Part shown: positions 11,467 through 21,624 of the stretch, piece by piece
Numbering within the stretch: position 1 is the stretch's first letter
Layout of the letters: every line of letters begins with the position of its first letter
Source: Echeneis naucrates
Lineage: Eukaryota > Chordata > Actinopteri > Carangiformes > Echeneidae
Direction: 5' to 3'
Assembly: GCF_900963305.1 (NCBI RefSeq)
Contig: NW_021780168.1
Location: 1,315,786 to 1,379,785, forward strand
Length of the DNA: 64,000 nt
Notes under the pieces: model-generated
What the model was told of the DNA's origin: nothing
The model's input: the letters and a program-made list of their open reading frames with translations, nothing else
Databases searched by the model: none
Translations under genes and position numbers: made by a program

Positions 11467-12197
11467 GTGAGTACTGAACCTCTGAGTCCTGTTCACCAAA
11501 CTGACTGTGCTCTCTTCATCAAGATCTTATACATTATTTAAACAACAGACTTTTGGGGAACCTGGATCCTAAAGTCTGAACATGTTTGGACCACATGACC
11601 ACCTGGGCCTGATCACATGATCAAATTTAAGTTTAATACTGTGAGCTTTTTTGCACATATTTAAGTTGTTTACATTAAAAGTTTCAGGCAAATTTCAACT
11701 AAAAGTTACAAAACCATATTATTACATTATTTTTTTAGTGTGGAGGTTTTTAATTTCATGTAATATACAGCAGATGAACATGGTTCCTTTCAGTAAACAA
11801 ATTATTCAGGTAATATCTGGATCATTTGGTTCTATGGAGTTATTTTATCTGTTAATCCACACAGAGCTAATCCCAGATTGATTTTAATTTCACTTTCTAC
11901 AGCACAACAGCTGTTTATCAGTCAGTCTATAAATACAACAGGTGGCTGCAGCTGGTGACTTTAACTGAATGAAGACAGCTGCAGACTTTAAACATCTACT
12001 GACTGAGTCCAGTCAACAGATTTGTGGACCCGCCCACTCAGATTGGTACACAGCCAAAAGAAAACCAGGATCATCTGAGAGAAACGTGATGAGCTGCTGC
12101 TGCAGGACTCTACAGTTTCCCCCATCATCAGATCTGAGTCAGAGGATGTGAGCAAAAACTGATTTCTGCTGTCTACTGTGTCTTCTCCTCCCATCAG

Positions 12198-12274
12198 GTG
12201 ACTCTGATGTCACACTGGGTCCAAACACAGCAGAGACAAAAATGGATGTGTCAGAGGACACAAAACTGGACAAG
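12198..12274 (+). CDS. Possible linker exon
   Basis: 77 nt between CCCATCAG and GTGAGAG. It has good splice signals and an acidic, Thr/Asp-rich content. Its role is inferred from position. Confidence 0.4.
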
Positions 12275-12756
12275 GTGAGAGGTCAAACATCTTTGCTGAT
12301 GCTCCAGACTGATTTAGAGGCTCAGCGCATGACAGGAAATGGAGAACAAATATTAAACCAATATCTCCTGTAGCTGGCAATGATTTAATCTCTTTGGGCA
12401 GAGAAAGATAAATGGACAGAAACTGAAACTATTATTTAAATTTTTCATGTTGAGTGATAGACGAGGAGTTTTTGAGTTAGATTACAATAAGACTGAAGAC
12501 AGAGACTCGTAAAGTTTGTTCCCTTAATTCGTCACCTGGAGTTCTTTAAAATCTGGACAAACATCGTTTTGAGGTCACAATCACTGATAAAGTAGCTGAT
12601 TGATCAGCAGTCTGGCTTTCAGGTGAACAGTTAGATTTCTGTCTGACCAGTTTTACCGTCTGATTTCCAACATGGCTGCTGCTTCTGTGCTTCAGTTCAG
12701 TTTGACCTGTGTGTTGGTTTCCAGTCAAACTGATGATGTTTCTTTCTGGACCACAG

Positions 12757-12812
12757 TCTCCACAGATCTTCACACCTGAACTGAAAACTGAATCTACCAA
12801 AGTGTCCTACAG
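12757..12812 (+). CDS. FIIND lead exon
   Basis: 56 nt between CCACAG and GTAATT, reading SPQIFTPELKTESTKVSYR. It joins naturally to FRCPGPGMFQCS in the next exon, matching the start of FIIND domains (SYRFRCPGPG). Confidence 0.6.
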
Positions 12813-12949
12813 GTAATTCAGCTGATGTCATCTCTGCAGTGTTGGTGTCTCATGGATGGTTCCTCCTCTTCCCCTTCATGCTCAGTGTGCTCCTTAGACA
12901 GTGATATGGTGTTTGTGTGTCAGCTCATTCTACCTTCTGTGTCCTGCAG

Positions 12950-13165
12950 GTTCAGGTGTCCTGGTCCAGGTATGTTCCAGTGTTCTTTAACTGGACTGGG
13001 TGTTTGTTGTTGATCAGGAGGCGGAGCTCCTTACAACACTGTCCAGTGGGATGAAAAGCCTCCTCCAATCAGCTGGCAAGATGGCTGCTGGGCCGCTGTT
13101 CAATATCCACTGTCCTGAGGACGCTGTCTGTGAGCTCCACCTCCCACACTGTGAAACAGAAGACG
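12950..13165 (+). pseudogene. FIIND exon, ZU5-like part
   Basis: Bounded by GTCCTGCAG and GTGAGA. Frames carry FRCPGPGMFQCSLTGL, then a NTVQWDEK-like piece, then AAGPLFNIHCPEDAVCELHL and PHCE. All are typical of the ZU5 half of FIIND, but they lie in different frames, so the exon has at least two indels. Confidence 0.72.
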
Positions 13166-13644
13166 GTGAGATAAAGATTAGTGCTTTTTAGAGCGATGCT
13201 TAAAAGCCAACAGTCCTGTTATCTGTTCTAACAGCCCTGCTGTGATGCCACAGTTCCCATTCAGACTTTGTCAGAGTTAGTTTTATTTGAACTTCAATCT
13301 CAGCCTGACAATGTCACAGTCACAGTCCCTGACAGTAACAGACCTTATTAAGGCACTCTGAAGAATTTAATAAATAAAAGCAACAACATTTTTCTCCTGA
13401 TAAAATGCTGGAAAAGAACTGTTTTCTAAGATTTAGATCAAAGGAGGAGATATTTCTATAGCAAGTTGATGTTGTCAGCTTGTGTGAACATCATCAGATG
13501 GCTTCTTCAGTGTAAGACTAGTTTTGGATGTTGGGGGAAACAACAAGGCTGGCACATCACAAAGACACACAGCTCTTCCTGTTCTCGATATCGAATAAGA
13601 CCATCCGTATCATTGTACAGAATGTGTCTCTTTTTGTTTTCCAG

Positions 13645-13927
13645 GCTCATGACCTTCTGAAGGTCTGCTGTTCTGTGCGTCCACATCACTGATGATGAAT
13701 GAGTTCCTCAAACCTCTGAAGATCACAGACACTCATGTGATGTTGTTGAAGTAGTCTCTCATTTCTCTGCCTTTGGCCTCGTTCTGGTTGGGCGAAGATG
13801 GTACAGAGGTTATTCAACAACAAGAAACCTATTTGTGGCCAAGTTTCTGCTGTTCCCTCCGACCCTCCGGCCAGAGACATTCAAATACTGGAGTGTTTCT
13901 CCTGCAAGGAACCTCCCTTTGTCTGAG
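13645..13927 (+). pseudogene. FIIND exon, UPA-like part with HFS motif
   Basis: 283 nt after a TTTTGTTTTCCAG acceptor. ITDTHV (one frame) precedes VVEVVSHFSAFGLV (another frame). His-Phe-Ser (13760-13768) is where FIIND proteins cut themselves, between F and S. Further on, pieces like FLLF and NLPLSE appear in shifted frames. The motif is preserved but the exon is frame-broken. Confidence 0.7.
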
Positions 13928-14136
13928 GTAAAGCTTGGTCAATGACTTTAACTATCAAAACTTCAAACTTCTCATGCTCAACATCTGAAATGTGAACCTT
14001 TAAATGTCTGTTGTTGGTGGTTAATTTCCTCCCGCCAGTTCAGCAGATGTCATAAACAGCAGATCAGGATCTTTGTGTGTTTTTCAAAATGAGTTTAGTC
14101 TTTCAGCACTAACACTACAATGTCCTGTTGCTGAAG

Positions 14137-14253
14137 GTTGCTTCCAACAAGATGATGCCGTTTACATCAAGAACTTCTTCTGACTGTAAACTGATAGCTG
14201 ACCAAAGGTACAGTGTCCTCTCTGATCCAGAGGACTTTGAAGTACAGCCTGAG
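14137..14253 (+). pseudogene. FIIND/UPA exon
   Basis: Reads DDAVYIK in one frame and SSDCKLIADQRYSVLSDPED with FEVQPE in the next, as in UPA subdomains. There is one frame break between them. The donor GAG|GTGAGT is intact. Confidence 0.65.
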
Positions 14254-14472
14254 GTGAGTCAAACCTCCATACATTCTAACATCTATTCCTCTGAGAGCTG
14301 TGTCACTGTTTGAAATCATTCTGTTTGGTCTTATTTCTATTGTGTTGATGTTAGCATGCTAACTAGTTAGCTTCATCTAGTCACTTTGCTGTAGAATCAT
14401 TGCCGTACAACTAGTGGATTTAGTAGATAAACGTTTTGTTTCTCTGTTTTGTCTGTTTTTTCTCTTTCACAG

Positions 14473-14623
14473 TCTGCTGAGTTTTACTAAAGGAAAGGCA
14501 AAATTACTTCCCAACATTTGAGGTCTTCCTGACTCCAAACCAAAAGAAACTGACTCTGATGGTCAAAGATGAAGACGGAACAGAAGTGTGGAAACGCAAA
14601 GTCCCCCTGCAAAGTAAAGGTTT
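14473..14623 (+). pseudogene. FIIND/UPA exon
   Basis: Follows CTCTTTCACAG. It contains NYFPTFEVFLTPNQKKLTLM and EVWKRKVPLQ, conserved in the UPA part of FIIND. The opening SAEFY is followed by a stop and a frame change. Confidence 0.68.
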
Positions 14624-14919
14624 CATCTTCCTCTATATAAAATATATGAAGAAGTGACTCACACTAAATAAAGTTTAAAGACCAAAAACCAACCGGTCTA
14701 CATCATAGTGCTACATTTATTTGACAGATGTCATGTGACATGAAATCAAGGTACACAATCATTGCTGTTGCACAAAGTTTTAGCAAAGATCCCAACAATC
14801 CTGTTTGTGTTAAAATAAAAACATGACATGTCATCTGAAAGCTGATGTTAGATCAGTGTTTAAAGTGCTGGTTGTTATCGGTGATTACTAAACAAGTCTT
14901 TCATCTGGCTTCCTGTTAG

Positions 14920-15237
14920 GTCCAAATAGGGAAAATGATCAAAGCAGCCTCCCAGCTGATGACAACCTCCAAGCAGAAGAGAGGCTGCTCCTCACCCGGA
15001 CAGGATTCATTCAGAGAGTGTCTGACACTGTTCTCAACCAGCTTCTGGATAAACTGCTTGAGCGTGGAGTTATCAGTGATGAAGAAATGCAGTCAGCCAG
15101 AACAAAGTCCAGAGCAGAAAAAAGCCAGAGATGTGATCGACTCAGTGAGAAGAAAGGGAAGAGAAGCCAGCTCATTTCTGATTGCTGCTCTCTGTCAGCT
15201 GGATCCATGTGTTTCCAGAGAGCTCTCATTAAGATGA
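14920..15237 (+). pseudogene. CARD exon of NLRP1-like gene
   Basis: The exon starts after TTCCTGTTAG. One frame reads RTGFIQRVSDTVLNQLLDKL then ERGVISDEEMQSARTKSRAEK. After a run of six A (about 15119) the +1 frame continues ARDVIDSVRRKGREASSFLI and ends RELSLR-stop at 15237. Together these show the six-helix CARD pattern used to recruit caspases. A single homopolymer indel separates the halves, so a sequencing error is a real alternative to decay. A polyadenylation signal AATAAA lies at 15390-15395. Confidence 0.75.
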
Positions 15238-15389
15238 GGCCAAAGACACAAATTCTGAGTGTGGATGGAAATATTAACATGCACTGATTTACTGTAAAGT
15301 CACTGTTGATCCCACAGTACTTTGGGCTCTGGGATTTATTTTCCAACATTTTATCACATTGAAATGTGTGTTTGTGTTTACTGTTGAAA

Positions 15390-15395
15390 AATAAA
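15390..15395 (+). terminator. Polyadenylation signal
   Basis: AATAAA about 150 bp after the CARD stop codon, correctly placed for the 3' end of the NLRP1-like gene. Confidence 0.6.
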
Positions 15396-15754
15396 TGGTC
15401 CAAAACAGGGCCAGTTATCAGTGAGATAAACAGCAGGCTGCCATCAACAGTTCACTTTTATTTTCCTCCCTTCAAATCTTTATTATTAAATGTTTTTTGC
15501 TGCGTTTCAACTTCTTAACGCTTTGAGCTGTAGAAAGGACACTGATATCAAAATATTCAGCTCATTCAGGACACGATCGCTGTGACTTTTCAGCTTTTTT
15601 GCTGCCTTTTTTTTTTTTTTTTTTAATGTACCTTTTTAAATTTTTAATGAATGGGAAAAAATCTTCAAACACTCTTCATACTTTTTCAACTTTAATCTAC
15701 TTTGACATAAGACAGTAATATAAAACACCTTTCGTCAAGTTTTTGACAGGTCCC

Positions 15755-15830
15755 CTCAACCAATGAGATAGTTTTCCCCCGGCCGCTGATCCCACCCTAG
15801 CGATTAGGTGAGAACCAATGAGAGCGTTTG
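15755..15830 (+). promoter_or_regulatory. CCAAT-rich segment, possible promoter
   Basis: Two CCAAT boxes (15760, 15815) in a GC-richer stretch just before the reading frames at 15.8-17.1 kb. The promoter role is inferred from composition and position only. Confidence 0.3.
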
Positions 15831-17125
15831 AGGGCGGGTATTCGAAGAAGAGCGCCATATTTGTGTCGGATTCAGACTCCAGCACCCGAGGCTCTCCATG
15901 GAGAGTGGAGACTGTCGGACGGCAGGGCCTAGGGATACGTGTTCAACTATACCTCTCAAGAGATGTATTTTTACCAGTTGGAAAAAGGAGGTTTACAGCC
16001 CGGCAGGATCGAGAGCGACACTCACCTCAACAGACTGGTCAGCACTGACGTTGGTGGGTGTAACAAATTTAAAAGTGAATGGTGTGAAAAAAGAATAAGA
16101 AGAAGAACAACAACAAGAGGGATCATCAGGAGTTCCGAAAAAAAGAATTGCAGCCAACATTGTGTGGGAGACCAAGAGCACCCCGTCGGGTGTGAGGACA
16201 AGTTTGTGTTGGAGTATTTCAACAAAGAGTGCAGAGTGTTTCAGAGATGTTTGCACATTCCCTTCAAGAACTGGTTGATGGTGATGGAGGAATACACAGA
16301 GAAAATTGAGACTGTTTGCAAGCAGTCAGAGTTTCAGAGACATTCTGCTGGTGAGAAAAATTCTGGTGTATTAGACTCCACCCCTTCTACGCCATTGGTC
16401 TACGAATAACTCCTCCTCCCAACCAATTCCAACACGCTTAAAGAAAAAGTTCAGTTCCATTGGCGTGCCAGTAACTCCTCCTCTCAGCTGTACTTTTAAA
16501 AAAAATAGAAAAGAATAGAACACGATAAAAATCATGTCTTTCCTGCCCAGTCCTCGTCCTCCTAGACCGCAGACTTTGCAGTCTCGCCGGAAAAGGCATC
16601 TCACACCAGTCGCTCAGATATCTGGCAGCACCAAGCTCCCTGACAGCTATGCAGATTCTGGATGCATCAAAGAAGCCTTCACCCCGTGGAACGGCGGAGA
16701 AGAGATTATTGTGGAAAATTGATTGTGCATTTGGAGGAACACTGGACTACCGGCCGGTCAGTCTTTATTTTACAGGGGGTGATTTAAAAAAAAAAACAAA
16801 ACTAAATAATCGTGTCAATGAAATGAGAAAGAGGTTGGACTCGGTTCGAAGTGACGCAGGACCCTTGTGGGGTTTACTCATCACGGTTGTTTCTCAATTC
16901 ACAGACTAACGGTCATTAACCGAAGCATTTGATGTAATGATCAGAGAGATGAATTGTGACAATGTGGATCATCTATTTATGATATATGCTTTGATTGTAA
17001 ATGTCATAGATCGATGTGTACAAAACAATGTGCCTACACACGTATCGAGTGAATTGCTGAAGCTGCATTGTTATCAGACCCACCATTGGAGCCTCGGTGA
17101 TGAGGACAGACCTGTACAGCCTTGA
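15818..17125 (+). other. Unassigned cluster of short reading frames
   Basis: Plus-strand frames of 60-156 codons overlap here (15939-16409, 16534-16722, 16649-16909, 16937-17125). They include a Pro/Arg-rich start (MSFLPSPRPPRPQTLQ with SRRKRH) and a hydrophobic segment LFMIYALIVNVIDRC. The composition differs from the neighbouring introns and tRNA blocks. I do not recognise the family. Exons of a host gene or remains of an old inserted element are both possible. Confidence 0.3.
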
Positions 17126-17516
17126 TGTTTAAGTATCATGTATAATGTGTTGAGCCATCATATTTTCAATGTATTTTTGATACTTTATGGAAAAAAGTAA
17201 AAATTTTATTAAAAAAAAGATTTTTTCATAAACTCTGGAGAGGCGCTGGTGTGAACATGTCTGAGAAAGGCCTGCCAACAACGGTTAGTTGTTTTCACGG
17301 ACCAAGTTTCACATGTTCCCAAGCATCTCTGTACAGCCTTAAAATATGACACAGCTGAGTGCTGTTGTTCAGACTCATCTAAAAGGATGAGAGCACTCAC
17401 TGGTGATCAGTTACCATTATGAGGGCAGGCATAGGTGGCACACCTTTAGTTCCACTTCCAGATCATGGAAGCAATTTCAGCTGTGTGTTTACCAACAGTG
17501 CAGAGAATAGATGAGC

Positions 17517-17588
17517 TGACCGTGACGTGATTTGAACACACAACCTTCTGATCTGGAGTCAGATGCGCTACCATTGCGCCACAGATTC
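17517..17588 (-). tRNA. tRNA-Trp(CCA), acceptor weakened
   Basis: D arm, anticodon arm (CTCCAGA) and T arm follow vertebrate tRNA-Trp. The acceptor strands pair poorly, so it may be inactive. Confidence 0.6.
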
Positions 17589-17761
17589 TTTTACTCAGTA
17601 GCCTGCAGGGCGGGGAAGTTGTCAGCGTCTCCACACCACTTTGGTGGTGTAAACTGATGTGAAAGCGCACATCGCTCTGCAGCTCTCAACAGCGGGTGCT
17701 GCCATGAGCCCCGTCCCAAAGCCCTCATCTATTCAATCTATTTATGAAACATTTCAGAAGC

Positions 17762-17830
17762 CAAGCAGTCCAAGGTGCTGCATTCATTCTGCGGTCTCTT
17801 AGAGGGGTCGGTTTGAATCCCATCGCTACT
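17762..17830 (+). pseudogene. tRNA-Leu-like remnant
   Basis: Matches the D arm, variable arm and T arm of a Leu tRNA weakly. The anticodon loop is lost. Confidence 0.35.
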
Positions 17831-18134
17831 AATTACCTCTATTCCTCTGAATGTAACCTGTTTACAACATCAGTTGAGTGTGATGACTGAGCTCTTAGTG
17901 AAACACATCACGGGTTCTAGGTCTTCCACGTGAATGCCTTTAATAGCAGGCATTGCTTCTTAATGCTGAAATGAGAGACAAAAAGCTATGTTGGAAGTTT
18001 CAAGGTGCAAACACAGTTTGTACTAACAGTTAATTGAGGAATCAGCTGAATGAGGAAAGATGTGACTTAAAGCACAACAAAGATCTTTCCCAGAAGGCCC
18101 TCAGACAAAGAAGCTGGGTAACAGCACAGACTGT

Positions 18135-18203
18135 CAGGAGTGGTATTTGAACCCTCAATTCCAGAGGAGACTGTCACCTGAACACAGCACCTTCAAAAGT
18201 CCA
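18135..18203 (-). pseudogene. tRNA-Leu(CAG) remnant
   Basis: Same truncated Leu(CAG) form as at 282-350, within an inverted copy of that block. Confidence 0.5.
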
Positions 18204-18275
18204 CAGCACGCTGCTCAGCTTTTTAGTTTTTTGTGTTTTATTTTGTGTATTTCTACTTTTCTTGCGGTTCATGTA

Positions 18276-18357
18276 GTTGTTGTGGCCGAGTGGTTAAGGC
18301 GATGGTCTCGAAATCCATTGGGGTTTCCCTGCGCAGGTTCAAATCCTGTCAACAATG
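18276..18357 (+). tRNA. tRNA-Ser(CGA)
   Basis: 82-nt class II tRNA with anticodon CGA, long variable arm and pairing acceptor (GTTGTTG/CAACAAT). One anticodon-stem base differs from the twin at 53038-53119. Confidence 0.8.
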
Positions 18358-18440
18358 TTTAGTTGTTTTCAAGGAGCAAGTTTCCCACTTTGAGAGCTAC
18401 AGAGCACATTGGAGAATGTCTGCAACTGGCACGGCATTAA

Positions 18441-18511
18441 AGTATAGGAGAGCTGGTTAGAGCGTGGGGCTAATAACGCCAAGGTCATGGGTTCAATCCC
18501 CATGCTGGCCA
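18441..18511 (+). pseudogene. tRNA-Ile(AAT), 5' end lost
   Basis: From AGCTGGTTAGAGCG to the 3' GGCCA it matches Ile(AAT), but the acceptor 5' strand is missing. Confidence 0.6.
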
Positions 18512-19087
18512 CAAGCAGCATCTCAGAACTTGGTGTTGTTCTCTCCATAGACTTCAATGCAGTCTGAAGGCTTTTCCAACCAGTGGAACTGCCCCCCTGG
18601 TGGTCACTAGAAGTGCAGCTTAACTTATCAGATACAACAAGAACACAAAGTTACAATGATAAGAGCAAAGACTCCAAATTGATCATTTCCTTTGTAACAG
18701 TTTAGTGATTACTTTCCAGCGGGCATTGTGCTGTTACTGTACGTAGGGAATTCATTTATTTGTGTGAAGAGCAGCAGCTCTTCAGACTCACATCACAATT
18801 AGTTTTGTGTCTTATTTGGCTCCATTTGGTGGAAGCTGTGAATCGCAGGATTCAGGGGGAATACATCCATACATACATCTTCACTGAAATAATGACACCT
18901 GTGAGAAAGCTCAAAACTGTGTCCAAAGGTTTGGAGGAGTGAATGGCAGAAAGATGTCTTTGAAGCCATTTGGACACACAACCAGTCAGCGTGCAGCATT
19001 CAACCTCACAATATTTCATGTGGTTGTGGTTGAAAGACGAGGCAGAATATTGGAAATGTAACTTTCGGTCTAAAAAAAGCTGCTTAT

Positions 19088-19160
19088 CGCCCAACGTGGG
19101 GCTCGAACCCACGACCCTGAGATTAAGAGTCTCATGCTCTACCGACTGAGCTAGCCGGGC
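19088..19160 (-). tRNA. tRNA-Lys(CTT)
   Basis: Complete 73-nt tRNA with anticodon CTT. All stems pair and the A and B boxes match the vertebrate consensus. It lies in a block inverted relative to 57300-57760, which holds the twin tRNA-Lys. Confidence 0.93.
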
Positions 19161-19631
19161 TGCTAGAAAGACAAAACATCCTCCAAAAAAAATCGACAAA
19201 AATCATTTCAGAATAAAAACCGGTTTAGATCATTTTATTGTATCTTTAGCTCAGATGTGGCAAAGCGCAACAATGCTGTCGATAAGGATCTTTCCCATTT
19301 GGGTTGCTTGAAGTGATGGTGGCCACTCATGCAGCACTCCGTTTATAACAGTTTTACATTTAATTAAATACTTCAAGATTGACTCACTCGGCCACACTAC
19401 CACAGCTTCACTGCAAAAATGACACACATATGACATTATGGGAAATCTCAAAACTGTTTGGAGGAGAAAATGGAAGAAAGATGTGTTTGACAGCCTTTTG
19501 GACACACAACCAGTCAGCGTGACGCATCCAACCTCACAATATTTCATGGTGTGGTTGAAAGAGGAGGGAGAACATTGGAAATGTAGGTCAAAGAAACCTG
19601 AGCTTGCACCTCACTCAGGTACCACCTCTGA

Positions 19632-19662
19632 TGCCAAAACCCGGGATTGAACCAGGGACCTT
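19632..19662 (-). pseudogene. tRNA-Phe 3' fragment
   Basis: T arm and acceptor of tRNA-Phe only. A longer copy is at 56257-56329. Confidence 0.45.
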
Positions 19663-19894
19663 CAAAACAGCCACACACAAACAAAGTAATCATTAACAGC
19701 CTGCATGGAGTCTAAAAGAAAAGAACATCAGATGGAGACTTTTCATTTGAACATTTTAAGATGGGCATTTTGTTGGGGCAGGTGGGACTTAAACACTGAC
19801 CCTTGTTCAAAGTTGGGACCCGGCACGGGACGCCTGGTCAGCTACAGGGAGAGTTCATTTCTGTCACTCTGGTTAATGAGACATTAGAGAAAAT

Positions 19895-19965
19895 TCCCCG
19901 TCAGGGAATCAAACCCCGGCTTTCTGCGTAACAGGTGGAGAGTCTGTCCACTATACTAACGAGGA
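19895..19965 (-). pseudogene. tRNA-Asp-like with altered anticodon arm
   Basis: The acceptor and D arm (TCCTCGTTAGTATAGTGG) and the T arm are Asp type. The anticodon loop reads CTGTTAC, giving GTT in place of GTC, and the anticodon stem does not pair well. Confidence 0.5.
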
Positions 19966-20254
19966 TCGCACATGTCCCTGAGACATGCGTCACCATCAAG
20001 GAGCTTTAACTGTTTACACTCTTACTTCATTTTCCAACAGGTGGTGGTCATTAGATAGACTGCAGGTTGAAGTCTCTACTTTTTAACCACCACATCCACT
20101 TTTATAGAAAGTTTATGGTCCTTAACTTATCAGATACAACAATAACACAAAGTTACAATGATCAGTCCAGGGACATTTCTGTGCATCTCTCTGCGCATGC
20201 GCTCAACCGTTTGAAGCGAATGTGAGATAGTGTGACGTATGTATCTGTGTCATG

Positions 20255-20310
20255 TTGGAGATCAATGAAAGACAGGAAATGCCTTTGATCTCCAGTGATG
20301 TCACAAAGTC
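20255..20310 (+). other. Conserved short hairpin H, copy 1
   Basis: GGAGATCAA and TTGATCTCC form a perfect 9-bp stem around a loop containing TGAAAGACAGG. Copies are at 26905-26960 (plus) and 49835-49890 (minus). Function unknown. Confidence 0.4.
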
Positions 20311-20449
20311 TCGTTCTGGAGTTATTGTTGTTGATGTTGTTCTGAAAGATCTGCATTAGTGAAACATTCATTCATACACAAGGACATCACGTATATTGTT
20401 GGAATAGAAAATCTTATTTTTTCTGTGTGTGCTCCTGAGAAAGAGGCTC

Positions 20450-20915
20450 AAATCCAAACCCAGGAGACAGAGGTTGAGTGAGTCAGTGAGGAAGAAGCTG
20501 CTCGTTCTCCTTCAACAGTTTGATCTGAGGAAAAGTCACTTCCTCTTTTCAGGAATCAGCTTCTACCATCTGTCCACTAGATGGAGATAACTGAGCATCA
20601 ACTGAGAACTGAGTTCTTCATCATCTGGAAACAGACAGCATTGTTTTCTTCAGCTGGAGCTCTTTGTTCAAATCTACATTGAGATTCAGAGCCAAATGTT
20701 TTTCCTTTCCTGGATTTACTTCATCATTTCAGTCACTCTGTGGATTCAGCTGACAAATGCAAAATACAACCAACATTTAAACGATGACGTGTTGAAACAA
20801 AACTTTATTGATTCAGTCTGGTCAGTAGAATGTAACCTGATGAACATTAAACTGATGTTTCTACATGAATGCATCACTGATTCTAAAACCATAAACTGAA
20901 CATGAATCCAGCACT
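20450..20915. repeat. Inverted duplicate of 28930-29440
   Basis: Contains the same sequence as the region downstream of the U2 gene, in reverse orientation, including the GATGATGAAGAACTCAGTTC stretch. Part of it recurs at 49505-49700. No gene is recognised. Confidence 0.75.
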
Positions 20916-21088
20916 CAGCGTTACAGCAGCACACCTCTGTTACTGTGGAGCTGTGTCTCTTTTCTACTTTATTATAGATGACAGAAAAAAACTCCAGATA
21001 AGAAGCAGCTGTACATGCAGTGACTAGTTCTCCTGCTCAGGTATCGTCTCTCAGGGCATCATGTGTTGTCTTTGTGTGTGATTCTAAT

Positions 21089-21624
21089 CTATCTAGAGTA
21101 TCTCTTCCTCAGAGAGACTGAAGGACCAGGTAAGATCAAGAACCCAGGATAGAGAGGTTCAGTGAATGTGGTGTTGAAGGTGTGGAGGTGGATCAGTGAG
21201 TCAGAGGAGACTCTGTAGAAGGACAGAGAGCCAGCAGGACAGTCCATATACACTGCTACTCTGTTAGAGACAGAGGGGAAGGAGAGGAATGTTCTTCTGT
21301 TGTTGTGACAGACAGAGTAACCATCTTCAGAGCAGATCAGACTCCAGGACTGATTATTTCTTCCAAACAAACAGTCATAACTGCCTCCTTCCCTCCTGAT
21401 TCTTCTGTAGCTCACTGAGATATAAACCTCTCCACTCCTCTCGACCTCCCAGTAACAGTGAGCAGTCAGACCATTTCTACACAGCAGCTGAGGAAAGACA
21501 TCAAATCTGTCTGGATGATCAGGATATGACTGATTCTCTCTCACACATGTCACCTTCCTTTTGTTGTCAGACAGTTTGAGGTTTCTGTTGATTGTGTTTG
21601 TGTCCAGTTCCAGTTCACAGACAT
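21089..21624 (-). CDS. PRY/SPRY (B30.2) exon
   Basis: Starts after CATCAG. It reads [20 protein letters not shown] (PRY), then the SPRY motifs [53 protein letters not shown] and [10 protein letters not shown]. The stop is TAG at 21089-21091. The domain is complete at about 178 residues. Confidence 0.9.

Larger units (their letters stand above)
1203..15237 (+). pseudogene. NLRP1-like gene, 3' part (LRR - FIIND - CARD), decayed
   Basis: In order on the plus strand lie seven LRR-exon copies (1203-11074), short linker exons, FIIND exons with ZU5-like and UPA-like parts (12757-14623), and a terminal CARD exon (14920-15237). LRR-FIIND-CARD is the architecture of NLRP1, an inflammasome sensor that cuts itself inside FIIND and recruits caspase through its CARD. 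The FISNA-NACHT exon expected upstream is not in the window. The first LRR copy has an in-frame stop and a 2-base loss, and the FIIND and CARD exons each show frame disruption. The call is therefore pseudogene, although consensus errors in a gapped assembly could mimic it. The LRR array and the FIIND-CARD end could also belong to two neighbouring genes. Confidence 0.62.
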
